64,000 bases of DNA from Mauremys mutica (Eukaryota > Chordata > Testudines > Geoemydidae), in contig NC_059074.1 in assembly GCF_020497125.1 (NCBI RefSeq), positions 196,240,915 to 196,304,914 on the forward strand, written 5' to 3'. The translations under genes and the position numbers were made by a program. The notes under the pieces are model-generated. The model did no database searches, had not been told where the DNA came from, and saw nothing but the letters and a program-made list of their open reading frames with translations. Shown here piece by piece: positions 46,331-59,747 of the stretch; position 1 is the first letter of the stretch; the number at the start of each line of letters is the position of its first letter.

Positions 46331-47644
46331 TAACAATAAGGCTCTAAATCCCCGAGTCTGTACAGCAAGACACTAGATCTGCAATTTTTGTCAGCGGTAA
46401 AGCTACTTAGCACTGTTCAGCTTCCTACAAAGCCTGTATGTGAGTGGGGCCCCATGTGCGAGACTGTGGTCAACTGTCTCTCTCTTGTAATTTCCTCACG
46501 AAGTTTGAGTCCTGAGTCACTGAGTTTTGTTCTAAAAATCAAAAGCCTGTTCCTTCTGTTTATGCATTCTGGGAGCAGAGTGATTTCAGACAAGTAATAA
46601 AACACCATAACACTCATGGAAAATAAATGCTGAGCCCCATCTCCCTGCTCTTCTGCTCCTGCAATTTTCTCAGATGCAGTCACCAGTCTGGCCTAAAGTT
46701 TGTTTACCCACTTCCAAAACTCATGGCCTGATAGCTAATAATGCATTAATCACATTCAGAGCATGATCTTTGGTTTCTCCTGCTCGGTAGACATCTGCTA
46801 GAATCACAAGAGATTCATTATCACATCAGCTTGATTCAGAAATGTGGATTCTCTCTGTAGACTCATTTGCCATCAGACATCTTATCAGCACATTCAGAAA
46901 CTACGGCCATCCTAAGACAAATTAACCGATTTCCCCCATTCATTCCACAGCATCCAATGTAAAACGGCCCACCTTGTGTTTCAATAGTTTTGCTCCACTT
47001 AATGGACCTGAAGTCCTTTCCCTCTTGTCCCCACCCTCTCTGCTCTGTCTAACACCAGCCTACTGTCTGTCTTTTCACAGTTTCACCATTGTTAGCATGA
47101 GAGCCTTCTCCTCTGCATCACAAACCATCTACAGCAGCCTGCCTCTCACTCCACTTCTGTTCAATCGCATCTGAGAAGGTACCTTTACTCCCTTGCGGAC
47201 CTATCTTTGTTTACTATTCATTCTGCTCCCAAACTGTTTTACGCTCTGGAACATTTTGGGTTTTTTTGAATGATTCAGACCAAAATAAAGGTGCTCTCTA
47301 TTCAGGTATCCGGGGTGATGAACAACCTAGCACCAAGTTTGGGGAGGCATGTTCACCTGAGCTTGCCCACGGTAGATGAAACAGCTGCATCTCTCCTTAC
47401 TTCACTGCTTAAAAGAGCTTCGACAAATGGGAATGTGTTTGTTCTTGGACTTTGGGACGTGGGCTCAGCAGTCCGGGAGGGCCTGACTCGGCAGTGAGAC
47501 ACCAAGAGTTTGTCTGTGCGCAAAGTTGTGCCGGGGATCCCCGGTGTACGTCTCCCTCTTAGCCATCATTTTGCATATCCATCGCTCATCAATAGGGGAA
47601 CGTGTTTGAATTCATGCAGGTCCCGATCCACAAATCCGCTGCTT
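46331..47644. other. No recognised feature
   Basis: No supported gene. A CT-rich part near 46990-47170 might be an old LINE piece but has no diagnostic motif. Confidence 0.4.
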
Positions 47645-47800
47645 CACCTTTTGTGTGGCTTTTCTGTGGGTGCTTAGCACCCACTGACAGCCAGTGCCCG
47701 CCCCCTGCCATAGCGCCTCCCGTCCAACACGAAACAGCTGTTTCCCGGCTCGCTGCAGGCACTGGGAGGGAGGGGAAGGAGAGGGCACAGGGCACACTCA
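47645..47800 (+). repeat. GC-rich dispersed repeat, same family as 9300-9680
   Basis: It carries GGGTGCTTAGCACCCACTGA, CAGCCA and GAAACAGCTGTTT in the same order as the minus strand of 9300-9680. Confidence 0.6.
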
Positions 47801-47934
47801 GAGGAGGGGGTGGAACTGGGCAAGAGGAGGCAGGACAGGCCATTATTTCTTTGGGGAATAATTCCCCAGTATCTGTCGTTTCAGTATCTGTTGCCTTTAA
47901 CAATGCAACTCCAACATATACCAGGGACCCCCCT

Positions 47935-48224
47935 GTACCTCTTTAGCTATACAGGTATTGTTATACTGGTACAACCCCCTCCTGTGGATGTCTTTACATC
48001 CATGTAGATGTAGGTGTCTTATATGGGTATCGCTCTTCCTGTATGTGAAGGGGAATAAGCTGTACTGGTGTAAGGCACCTTTATACTGTTGTAAGTGTGT
48101 CCTCACTGCGCGGGGGTTGTACCGGTATAACTTCTTTTCTGTCTGTTTAAAAAAAAACAAAAAACCACACCTCATACTCCTAACCAAGAGGGGTTTGTGC
48201 TGGTTTAACTGTGTTTAGACCAGG
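47935..48224. mobile_element. Partial Harbinger-type MITE
   Basis: Repeated TATACTGGTACAACC, GTACTGGTGTAAGG and GTACCGGTATAACT words and a right end GTTTAGACCAGGCCC (minus strand GGGCCTGGTCTAAAC) resemble Harbinger MITEs. I could not find a matching left TIR. Confidence 0.5.
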
Positions 48225-48852
48225 CCCAAGAATCTAAGGGGAAGATCAAGAGGTCAATCAGAAGCGAGGGATCGGGGGGAGCATCTCTCTGGATGACTGG
48301 GGAAGGTCAAAGGCTCTGAAGGGGTCTGTTTATCAACTGGCCTGAAATGTTGGTTGATCCAGGCCCCATTTAGGTGCCTGAAATCTGCCCCCAACGGGAA
48401 GCACTGGGAAGCCTCATGACAAGGACAACTGCAGTTATGTGACAATTTACAGCATGAGAAGCTTCTTGTACTCGCTGGTCCCCTGTGTATCTGTGCAGTA
48501 GCCATGAACAGTCTGACCCTCTCTTCATTCACTCCTGACCCCCACTGGTTCCTCCTAGGGAACCCTGGAGTTTTCCCCCCAACCCTGCAGGCATCCTATT
48601 ACAACCACCATTCTTCTAGCTGAGGAAGACTGTATGAGGCTCTTTTGCACATCCATCAACGCTGCTTCTTGATCACCAGAGGTATTGCTGACTGGAAAAC
48701 GGTGTCTGGCAACCCTTTCTCCTCCTCTAGCAGCTAGGTTGTCCTCCCACTGCATCCAACTCCTGCCAACCCAGAGTGATCCATACAGAGTAACAGGGAT
48801 GCAGCACCTGGCAGTGCAAAGTGCCATTGCCAGGCATGATGGAATACACCTC

Positions 48853-49525
48853 TGTATTCACACCTCGCACACTATTGTAATAATCTTTGAACAAAGTACG
48901 CCTTGTAAGGTATCATTGGAAAACTCATTATTTGCTGGTCAATATTGTCCAGGGGAAGGGTCCTGACCTTAGAGTTTGGTCAGCATTTTGCTGGAGCATG
49001 TGGTGAGAAGGATTGCTTGGCAACTAAGTTTCTTAAGTAAATACTAGTGAACATTATATTATTTTTCTCAAAACCATTTCTGACTTTAATGCCTCATTAC
49101 GTGCACTCACTTAAAATCTCTCTTTGTAGTTAATAAACTTGTTTTACTATTTTATCTAATCCAGTGTGTTTAAATTGGAGTACTCTATTTAGAATAGCAA
49201 ACTGGCACATTATTCCCTTACAGGAATAACAGACTTCATATATTTGTACTGTCCAGAAGAGGGGTGGGCGGTACAGGACACACATTTCTGGAGGAAGATC
49301 TGGGACTGGGGATGTGTTGAGGTCACCCTGCAGCATTACCCTGGCTGGTAAGCGCCAAGCTGTGGCTGGGTGGCTGCAGCACACACATAGCTGAGAGTGC
49401 TTTACATGCTGGAGACTGTTTGTGACTAGTCCTGGTTGAAGTTTACAGCAGCAAGGCATTGTAAAGGGCACTCACAGGTTACAGGGCAGGGTGGCATTAG
49501 TGTGAATTGTGCCTTGGTATGTCAC
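48853..49525 (+). mobile_element. ERV-type LTR (family B), solo, diverged
   Basis: It starts TGTATTCACACC and ends GTCACA, and matches 16766-16850 and 20050-20330 of the split copy. AATAAA-like TTAATAAACTTG occurs near 49131. No target duplication was seen. Confidence 0.65.
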
Positions 49526-50449
49526 AGCAGGTCATTGGGATAGCTCTAAAAATGCTATTTTTAATGCACTGAAACAGTAACATGCTTTGTGTTTTGATGG
49601 GACTCCTTTAGAGCCCAAAGGATGTTATTTAGTAATAGCAGGATTTTCTAGCTGCTGGAAAAGCAGGCATTGTACCCTTCCCCAGCCATAAAAGTGACAT
49701 GAGAGTGCTCTCATCTGGATTTTCACTTCATTACATTTGGAGGAAGCGTGAGACATCATATCACTTCTTTGCTCTAAAAAGGCCATAATTCTGCCTACCA
49801 TCATAGTCTTATAGGGATTAAAAAAATGCTGTCCAAAGCTGTATTTCACCTGCTTTCATTTTAAATATTTGTTACATCAGATAGAGACAATACACTTTTG
49901 ATGAACCCTGCACAATTATTTAAATGAAGAGGGTCTAAATTAAACACTGGTTTTGACACCATTTCTGAATTATGTATATTATTTAAATGTTTCACATTGA
50001 TCTTCTTTACAGGAAACTTCTGGTCAAGTGTGTATTTTCGACGGGCCAAACCTTGAAGTCCTGACTGAGTGCCAGATTGTGCCTGACCTTATGTGAATAT
50101 CAGGGTTACCGACTCTTATCACAGGACCCATGTTAAAACAAACCCAACAAGTAAGCTTGTGTGTGTGTTTTGTTTTTTTTTAAACTCAGCTCCTGGTGTC
50201 ATGTTATTATGTGAGAATCTCAAGTTTCAATTTAAAACACGAGACTTTTTTAGTGCCCATGGTTACGGAGAAAAGCTTGAAAACATGAATCCTAATGGCT
50301 GAAGCACCAAAAGCCCCCCCCCCCCAATATTTATTATATGTAAAATCAAATTCTTTTGAAGCCAGTTTAATCACTTTTGAGGGTCTGATGCCTTGTTTTT
50401 GGAACTGGTAGTACTGGGGCTTAAATATTGTAGCCACAGCACTGTAAGG
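49526..50449. other. No recognised feature
   Basis: No supported gene. Contains a C10 tract near 50318. Confidence 0.4.
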
Positions 50450-51252
50450 AAGCATGAGAAGGGGTTTACTCACTCCTTGTGGCCAGGTGTAGCATAGCAG
50501 CTCTCTCTCCATATGGCGCATCCCTGGGGTAGTCCCTTTTCCTGTAACCTCTGGCCAGGTCACGATTTAATCCACATAAAACAGTCCAACATCCTCACAA
50601 GAGGGTCTTTGGCCCTAGTGCCCCACATCCTTGCCTCAGGTCTTTCCAGCGTCCATGGACCCTTCTCCCAACTCATGTTACCTTACCAGTGGCTGGTAGG
50701 GGAGCCCAGGCCCTCCCAGTACTCTGGGTTCCAGCCCAGGGACACTATAACCAGCCACTAAGGCCTTCACACTCCCACTCCTTGTTTTTGTTTCCATGGG
50801 CTCCTTCTTACCCAGCCTCTCTCAGGGTTGCCCTTTTAAGCCTCTTACATTCCCCATACTCCGTCCCTCTCTCTCTCCCTGGCTGTCCAAGTTCTACCAT
50901 ACGTTCTGGGCATACCACCAGAGCCTTCTCCACACCAGTGGCTGCTTTAGGTCTTCCCAGCTACTTGGCAGCCTCCTCTATCCAGGCTAGGATCCCAGGG
51001 CTAATTCTCCTCCCGCCAGGCTTTCACCTGACCACTTTCCTACTCCCAGAGACTGACTGCAGCCTCTCTGACTGCAGCCCCCTTCTATTACAGGCTTCCT
51101 CTCTTGATACTAACCAGCCTGCTCTGACCCAGCAGGGCTTCATGATTGGCTAAGCCTGGCTCTCCTTCCAGGTGCAGCCAGATGACATAACTGGCCTCTC
51201 AGGCCCACATTAACCCATTCAGGGCCTATGTAGGGTACACACCCCATCACAG
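50450..51252 (-). mobile_element. LTR-like repeat, minus strand
   Basis: On the minus strand it would begin TGTGATGGGGTGTGTACCCT at 51252, a TG-start similar in style to the other ERV-type LTRs here. The interior is CT-rich on the + strand. Its left edge and class are uncertain. Confidence 0.4.
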
Positions 51253-52468
51253 AACACCAACAGTGCCTGAAGTCTGACACAGCAGCACAGTGGTTTTCAC
51301 TGACCAAAGCCTCTCAAAGTGTAGTACTTTTCTAGCGTCTCCCAGAGAACTATTGATTTAAGCTTTCAGCCAGCCTTGCTTTTAATACACTTACAAGTTT
51401 TAATCAATTTGTCTGTCTCTTGTTGTCCTACAAAACAACAGAAGGAACAAAGCTTGAGATCCGGTCCACAAAAACAAACCTTAAGATCCAGACGAAGCAG
51501 AGCAGTTCTCTCTTTGCGGCTGCACAGTGTTGGGAAATGAATCATTTCATTTCAAAGGGTCTACTAGCAAGCTTCAAACACCCTATGAATGAGGTGGTGG
51601 ATACAAACAGAATGGATTAATGTCAGTCCATGTTTGAAGGTTCTCAGTGAGGATTTTCAGAGGACTAGAAATGCTTGTGGGGCGGGGGGGGGGAAGTAAT
51701 AAAATCAATTTTACCCTGGCAGGCAGGCAAGCTAGAACAGTGGGTCCTTTTTCAGACTGACCGCTCTTCTTGCCTTGCCTTTCCCTGACCACTAACACCC
51801 CAGATCCTCAGCCTGGCAGAGCCTCATCCATGCAGTGCTGGAGTAAGGGATGCTGAAGAGACTTTACAAATTAATCATTAGTGTTTGCACATCTACTTTG
51901 CAAGAGACGGAGGATATTTTGTACACCAAGCTCTAAATTCGGACTCAGATGTGATGCCCACACAGGAGCGCAGAGAGGAATAAACCCCAACACCCTTTAT
52001 TCCCCTGCCTGTGTTACCTGGACCTTTGGATTGGGTGCACAAAGGTCAGGGGCACTGGATCATCTTACTTCTGCAGTAGGTGAGCAGGGAAAGGTGGGGA
52101 ATGGATGGAACCAGGACTCTGCTTCCCCCTCCCCACTACACCCAACAGAGCTGAGCCCTGAGCCGCACACTAGGTAGAGGCCAGAAATAAATTACTACCC
52201 CCCGGAGCCACAATTCCTCCCTTGCACTGTGTTACATGGGGTATGCCCATGGGACACAATCTAGTCTTGCATTTGAAGAACATTTTTTAACTATCCTCAC
52301 TAAAATCATTTTGCACATTTCCCCAGGAAATTCTAGACTGGTAACATATTAAACTCCTCTCCCCAATGTGTATGGGAGTTTGGTCATCTCGGGTACAAAC
52401 TTTGGTGTGTACAGTGCTTTTCACACTGACTTGAGGTGTGATCTTGGCCAAATCTCCGAATCTCTACA
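51253..52468. other. No recognised feature
   Basis: Nothing supported. Confidence 0.4.
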
Positions 52469-52747
52469 GGCCAGGATTTTAAAGATATTCAGGTGCCTAA
52501 AGATGCACCTTAGATAGGTACTTAGTGGGATTTTCAAAAGCACATGGGGAATTAGATGCATAGACTCACTTGCATAACCCACTAGATGCCTATCTGCATC
52601 TCTAGGCACCTAGCTACATTTAAAAATTTGACTTAGGCACCTAATCCTATTGACTTTCAATAATACTTAGGGTTTTAACACCTATGCCACTCTTGAAAAT
52701 TGAATTTAGGCACCTAAGTGACTTAGGCACTTTAGATGATTTTCCCC
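52469..52747. repeat. Foldback repeat, GGCCAGATTTTCAAA family
   Basis: It contains GGTGCCTAAAGATGCACCTTAG, TAGTGGGATTTTCAAAAGC and, on the inverted side, GATGCCTATCTGCATCTCTAGG and TTAGGCACCTAA, giving long imperfect self-complementarity. Confidence 0.65.
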
Positions 52748-54065
52748 CAAATTCTTTTGTAACAAATATTTCATCCAGCTCGAGGAAAATGAAAATAGCA
52801 ATCTGGAGGATACACTTCTTTAAAGCACCTGGCTTCCATAACTCTAGAACAGAGTATATTTTTATAAAGTAAGAAAAAGTTAAGAATACAAAATGTGAAT
52901 GACTATAACCATTTCAATGCAGTTCACTTTCTCCATTAGACTCTGCTGGGGAACGGGATGTGAAGATTGAGTGTTAAGCCTGAGGTATCTGGGCTAAAAG
53001 GCAAGTATGTTTATTAGGCCATGATGGGGTTAGGGATTGGAGATATCAGATACTCATAGGCTCATAGGCAAGGTGCTTCTAGTGACAGTAGCTTCAGTAG
53101 GTTTGCAACATATGAGCTTCATCCCCATTCACCATTTTGCACGAATCAGGAAAGACCTGCAGATTTGTGTGCACATGCTGCCATTTTTATTTTATTTTTT
53201 TGGCAGACTTCATACAGATCTTACATTGACAATGTCTATAGTATTTGTGACCAAAAAAAGACTGAGTACATTCCTTTCACATATCATGCAAAGGCAGCCT
53301 CTATGGAAAGCAGAGGGGATGTGGGCAAATGTTCAAGGAGATGTGACTAGAGTAAGCTTTTTCTGAAGTCCAGTAATCACAAGTAATAATTTATTCTTTT
53401 TTCTCTTAAGACTCAGAAATCATATTTTAGGTGCCTGCCACAGACTGTCAGCAGCGGCATTTCAAGAAGCAGTTCAGCCTTTATCAACATTCAGCAGCAT
53501 TGTAATTCAGTAATAATTAATGTAACATTAAAATACACTCTTACCTTTCTAGATAACAAAGCGTTCAGCCTTTAATTAATTTCTTCTTTATTGCCATAAC
53601 ATGATCAGCATGAAGTAATTTAATATGTCAATTTCCGTGGAATTTCTAGTGGAATTCAGTCGCAGCTCAGAAAACCACCACCTGCTGTCTGATTGGGTAC
53701 CACATTCTAGTTCTCTAGAGCTCTTCTTCACTGTACTTAGTGGGTCATCTTTTGATGTGACCTCATGTGTCTGTTTTAAAATAAAAATCAAGAAAACATT
53801 TCTGTAAAAGCTACACAGTGCATTCTCCATTGCTTTGCAGGTTTTATTTTATTTTATTTTTTTTACACCAGGCTTTGTCTCAGAATGAAGAAGAAACAAG
53901 ATTAAAACTACAATTTTTAACCTTTGAAAAGAACATACAAACTTGTAGGGAAACTAGATGCCCGTTTAGCAGTTTGGGGGCCTGATTCCTACACCCTTTT
54001 ACCCACATGAGTAGCTTCATTAATATCAACAGGATTAGCAGTCAGATTTTTTTTAAGGGATTCAG
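52748..54065. other. No recognised feature
   Basis: Nothing supported. Includes a TTTTA-rich run at about 53842-53866. Confidence 0.4.
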
Positions 54066-54255
54066 GGATTTTCAAAAGTTTGGGGATTTGAACTTCCAAG
54101 TGTTTAGTATTTAGTTCATTTAAATGTTATTGCTAAAGAAATCACTCCATTTAAAAATTCACTTCAGTTGGAGTTAGGCATCTAGAGGGATTTTCTAAAG
54201 CCTGGGGCTGCTTATCTGTATCGTTAGGTGCCTAAATAACTTTAAAAATCTGGCC
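54066..54255. repeat. Foldback repeat, diverged copy
   Basis: GGATTTTCAAAAGTTTGGGG at the left and GGTGCCTAAATAACTTTAAA..ATCTGGCC at the right belong to the same family as 38632, 52469 and 55617. Weak. Confidence 0.45.
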
Positions 54256-54784
54256 TTGTGGACATAAGGACAACAGGTAAGATTTTCAAAGGATCCTATG
54301 AGAGTTAGGAGCCTGACTCCCACTGAATTTCAATGGGATTTGGACAAAACTCCATAAGATACCTTTGAAGCTCAAGTCTAGATGCAGGATTGAGGCATCT
54401 GATGTCAGCCACACCTGCCAGGGCTCACTTTCTCCCATTCAGTTCCACGTGCTCTTAGCCACTATGGAAATGTGGCTGCTCCAAATCCCAGTTTCCTGAT
54501 CAAGAGAGTAATCACAGCTCTGACTACTGATGGGAGACAGCAGCAATGGCGCACCAAGACTCAGCACACCTCAAGTTAAGCATTAAGGCCTGATTCTGCC
54601 TTGTCAACAGGACTACTCATGTACACTCGGCTTATTGGAAGGTAGGAACAATCAGGCCCTAGGGTAGGAAGGACAAGCTTATAATACCACTCCTAACCAC
54701 CTGAAGTACCAGTACTAGTGATGTGAATCAAAACCATTGCTGTATCAGTGACTTTAGTAAGCTGTCTGAAGCCAAGTAAGTATT

Positions 54785-54950
54785 CAGTGTTGTTGGAGCC
54801 ATGTCGGTCCCACTGTCCCAGGCTATTAGAGACAAGATGAATGAGGTAATATCTTTGATTGGGCCAACTTCTGTTGGTGAGAGAGACAAGCTTTCAAGAA
54901 ATTGGTCTAATCAAAGATATTACCTCACCTACTTCATCTCTCTGAAACCA
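54785..54950. repeat. Dispersed repeat with inverted arms
   Basis: GAGGTAATATCTTTGATTGG (54842) is mirrored by TAATCAAAGATATTACCTCA (54908-54927), giving a stem of about 17 bp around CTTCTGTTGGTGAGAGAGAC. I recognise this motif from amniote repeats but cannot name the class. Confidence 0.5.
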
Positions 54951-55616
54951 AATAAATCTATTATATGCGTATCACATTTGTCTAAGCCAACACTTCTCAT
55001 ACAAATAATGGTGATGTTAAACAGTTTACTGTGCTTTCAGTTCACTTCACCTCCTGTTGTCTGACACTGCATACAGACATGTGACTTCAGTACACTGGCT
55101 CTCATGTGCGACGGAATGCTGGACAAGAAACTTCACTATGATCAAATGACACTTCTATTCAACTACATGTCACAGTCCCTTCACTACAGCCATTTTGAAA
55201 AAATAAACAAAACAAACAAACCCTTTACCATTTAAAAAGCCTTATTACCACTGAATTGGAATTCCATCAATTTACTTTTAAATAACAAACAAATGAAAGG
55301 AACACATAATGTTGGCTATGTACAGACCAAGTGCCACAGAAAAATGTAAATATTTCCTTGGTCTCACTTGCTTTAAAGAGAGAGTATCATTGGTTAAATA
55401 GAAAAGAATGTTACCCACCCACAGCAAATCAGATATAATGAGAGGCAGAAAACCAAAGTATTTCTTTAGCTCGGGAATGGAATCTTGTGCATTGTTAAGC
55501 CAGAGCCACTCAGTAAATTCTAAGAAATGGCATTAAAAGTCAATAAGACACAGATAAATACGAATTCCACCGCCCACACAAAGCAGCAGCCTCACTCAGT
55601 CTCTGTGCAGGTTAAG

Positions 55617-55723
55617 GGCCAGATTTTCAGTTATTTAGGCACCTAAAGACGTAGATGTTGCCTAGTGGGATTTTCAAAAGCTCCTAAGCAGGTTAGGCAT
55701 CTAAATGCCTTTGAAAATCTGGC
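55617..55723. repeat. Foldback repeat, GGCCAGATTTTCA family, compact copy
   Basis: It starts GGGCCAGATTTTCAGTTATT and ends TGCCTTTGAAAATCTGGC. The ends are complementary and the interior is only about 80 bp. Confidence 0.7.
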
Positions 55724-58700
55724 ACTAAATCCCCACCTTGAGGCTGTGTGCACAGCTCTGTTCTGCGGGAACCTCATCTCTAGTTTGGTCTAATCTAGTC
55801 ACTCTTCCAACTGTGCCTAGGTTTGTCTCCTGCACTTCCCAGAGTGCAGGTACTATGAATGCCGCCCTGTAGCCGTGGTCTATTTCCCCGCTTGTGTCCT
55901 ACCATTGCCAATTCCACTTGCTCCCCGGGACTCTTATTTCCAAAAGAGAGATTCTACCTTTTCTCACCACACCTTGGAACATCCTTCTTGACCCTGTAAT
56001 GCAATCACAGCAGCAGCTGAGCAGTGTTACTGACTCAGCTATTGTGACTCGGTGACTTTGAACCTAAGTCATCAAAGAAGTATCTTAGACCGGTGAGGTT
56101 CCATAGAGCACACAAGCCTGAGGAGAGATTTTAAGAATCAGTTTCCCCATTGTTTTAGCCATGTAACTGCATATGCAGATGTGGTAATTTTGCATGCATT
56201 TGATTAGCTGTGACCATTTACTGATGCAAATACCAGATCTGCACACATAGCTGCACACGCCTCTACTTTATGGAAATCTGGCCTTTAATACACAGTTCAG
56301 TTTCTTTGTAAACTATGCATTTGTCTTGATTGTTTGTACCAATAGAGGGAGAGCCACAGGAGAAATAATTTGGCCTGGGACTTGGGATCAAGACACTTTT
56401 ATGTGGAGTCACTTGGGGTCTGATCCACTATTATTCTTCGTGATCTCGATTCTCATCCTTATTCACTTCTATGTTAATTTGTGTGTGCACGGTAAATTTG
56501 GTGCTCATGAAGTTGAGGACAGATTGCAATGGCTAAAGCCAAGCATAGTGTGCTAGCACACAGCCAGCTTTTGAACAATGCTCTCCCAATGTATCTCACT
56601 CCTGATCTGCAACACTTTGTAAACCAAAATGCTAAACCTTTCCTGTAACTGCCACTAACCACAAATAATAAACTGGGATTCAGACTGTTGTATTGTGAGT
56701 AGCTAAACTAGAGCATGATCACACATGACCATATGGTCAAGGACCTTTACCACATCACAACTACATTATGGATCATGCTTCATCATATCTGACCTTTCTC
56801 CCCCTTTCATGCTCCATGTGCATGGGCCGTTGTTTATCCATTTAAAACACCGGAGGTGTCAGAACACCTAATAGCTGTGGTTGATGAGCACTCTGTGGAG
56901 CTTGGGGGTATGGGGTTGTGCTAAAATGGCCTTTTTGCACCTCTACCTGTGATTCTGGGCCATCTATCTGCTGGTCCCTCCAGTCCCTAAATGTAATTTA
57001 GAGCAGACTAGAGGCTGCTTTATATTCCTGCAGCTGCTACCAGCTTCAAAGGGCTGATCAACAGCTGGAGATCGCCGGGATACAGGGACAACATGGCCAG
57101 ATCCCCCACACTGGTTATAGGAGGCTGGGGTTGATGGAGAAGCCAGTCTGGAAGATGTATGGCACCCGAGGCTCCTCCTGTGCTCCATCTATACCAGCTT
57201 TATCATTGGCTTGCACCGGTGGTAAATTGTGAAACAGCCAAATACAGTGCAAAGTCCGGCATGTTATGCTCAGAAAGTCCTACTTGTCACACAGAAAGAT
57301 GGTCCTGAGTGGGGTCAGGCTCAACACAGAAAAAAACAGTTTTCGTTTTGAAAGCCAGCTCTTCTGATCCTCCCCCTGGCCTCAGTCCATTTCAAAACAG
57401 CCAGGAGAATGTTGGCAGCTGCACCCTCTATCCAGAGAAGAATTTAAAACTGCTCAGCAGGGCCACACAAAATAACCCTCCGTCAATTAGAGTCAGTTCC
57501 GTTGCCATCCACACACAGAACTCCCACTGACTGCCAGCAGAGCCCCATGCATAGAAAGGCTGCAGGTTTGTGCTCTGAGTTTTCCATGATGGAAAGATAT
57601 CAGCTTAACACAGACGTGTCTTCACATCCAAATTCAACAACTACATTGACATGTTTATCGACGCGCACTCCACCAACTCCTGCTGTTTACAGGCATTCCA
57701 AAGAAACTCCTTCAGCATATACTTAATAAAGACGCTGACTGGCAAAACATGCAGCCCATGCCTGTTAACTCCTGACTAACAGAAAACCACTTCTGTGCCA
57801 AAAAATAAATAAATAAACCACACGTCAGCAGCAAGAACATGAGCAGCAATCCAGCACCACCATCAGTCCACAAAGCCAAAGGCAGCCTAGATGATTTTTT
57901 CCATGCTGTGCCTCTCGTGGCAAAGTTCAGCTGAACTTTAAAAACTCTTATTTTATACACTCTTTTCTATTCAGGAATTGGCGCCCCAGCCACGCACAGC
58001 CTGTATCACAGGAATAATCTTTACACTTTGATGGATGTCCCTGACATCACCATAAACCAGGATTTAACGCCACTGAAGTCAATGTGTTTTACACCAGTGT
58101 AAGCAAGCCCAGAATCAGGCCTGATGGGACTGCACGCTGGGGTAAGCCTTCATCAGGCAAGTAAGGCTGTGCAGCATCAAGACCCATTTAACTACTCATT
58201 TCATTATTTTAATTAAAACATTTTCATGTTTTCAGTAATTAACACGTTCACATTGAACTCCAAAGACTGACTCATGCTGGTCTAAAAATGTTAATGGTTT
58301 TATCATCTAGGCTGTTTAACAACTTAAGGCTGTTTCTTCAAATATCAATTCTAGATTTTTTTTAAATTAGGCATCAGGTCATTTCTTTCTCTTAGAATTA
58401 TTTTGTAATATTGCACATTTTTCTTTATGCAGAGGTCATAAGAGCAAGTTACTCATAAATGGTAACATCCCAGTTCCTATTTAAGGACTCCATTTCCAGT
58501 AACTGCCTAGAGCTAGAAACTCTGTGGGTTGTTTGCATCCCTAGTGCAACTGCATTGCCGTCATTGGAGTTACACCGGAGCAAGTTCAGTCCTATGTTTA
58601 TATAAGAATATGGTATGCGGGGCCACTGTTATAGCCGTCACCCTCCCATCCCCCTTTCTTTGTCTATTGTCATCAGCCGCTGTGTTATGTGTAATAATGG

Positions 58701-59635
58701 CCTGATCCTTCTCCCTTTGATCTCAGTGAGAGTTTTGCCTTCAAAAAAAGAGCACAACTGGAGCCTTAAAGCCCCAGTCTTGCAAAGACATCCACGTGTG
58801 TTTAACGAAACGCACGTACCCAGCTCTTTGCAGGACCAAGGCCTCAGATGGTAAGCTCCTGGAGTGTGGCACCACCATGTTTTTAACTGTCTGCAAGGCA
58901 CCGTGCACATATGTGGCACTGAATAACCAATAGTAATGCTTGTGCAGCTACATCCCCTTTGCCCCTCGCTATCTTAAGCAGACTTCTTGGCTTTCTAGTT
59001 AAGAATTCAGATTTGTCTGGCTTCTTTATCCTACACTTTTGGGGGGCAGATTTACATGTGCCAGAATTATAGAGGCATTTAGAAGCTCATCAGCATGAGT
59101 CTCATGAAAGATTCCCCAGCTGCACAACCTCCTCACGTTTTCATTTAGGTTTTACACTTACTCGTTCTCTTCCTCTTGCTCTTCATTTATACTTTTACAT
59201 AAACCACATTTACTGGATAGGTTTCCCATTTGGTGTGCGTAGGACTTGTGAAACATATTTAAAATGGGGTTTATAGCACTACTGCTTTGTGCTGGAAACC
59301 TGCTAGATCACACAAGCTATGCAAGACAGGCTGGCTTCACACATGGGTGAAAAACCTTGACCTCACTCATAGAAGTTTTGTCATTGACGTTAATGGGAGA
59401 ATGATTTTGCTCCTAGGTTCTAGCACTGACCCAGTGCCCCAGTATCAGACTAGGGGACATTGTGCTTTTTTGAATGTGACATCTTTCAGTGGTATGTAAA
59501 ACTCAGGCCCTGATGACTTGTGATCATTGCTGGTCAAAAATAATTGAAAAGCTATTGCTGCCAAAAATGTCAAAAGTTGTTTTCATGTCAAAATATCTGA
59601 AATGGGCCCCATATTGTTTTCCCAGCATTTTTACA
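55724..59635. other. No recognised feature
   Basis: About 3.9 kb without supported genes. A retroposon-like motif (GGTAAGCTCCTGGAGTG, GGCACCGTGCACATATGTGG) occurs at about 58845-58920 but is too diverged to bound. Confidence 0.4.
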
Positions 59636-59747
59636 CAGGGCTTTGGAGCCGTGCTCCGGCTCTGCTCCAGCTCCAGGCAAAACCCTGCAGCTCCACTGCT
59701 CCGGAGCTGCTCCGCGCTCCAGCTCTGGGCTCCACTCCAAAGCCCTG
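59636..59747. mobile_element. hAT-type MITE, 112 bp
   Basis: The TIR core is CAGGGCTTTGGAG (left) with CTCCAAAGCCCTG at the right. Flanks TTTTTACA and TTTTTAAA match at 7 of 8. The interior is a GC-rich CTCCAGCTC/GGAGCTGCTCC repeat mix. Confidence 0.8.

Noticed and set aside
50689..51153. 154-codon frame
   Set aside because: Starts at a non-ATG codon and lies in a CT-rich LTR-like repeat; the Ser/Pro/Leu bias comes from composition.
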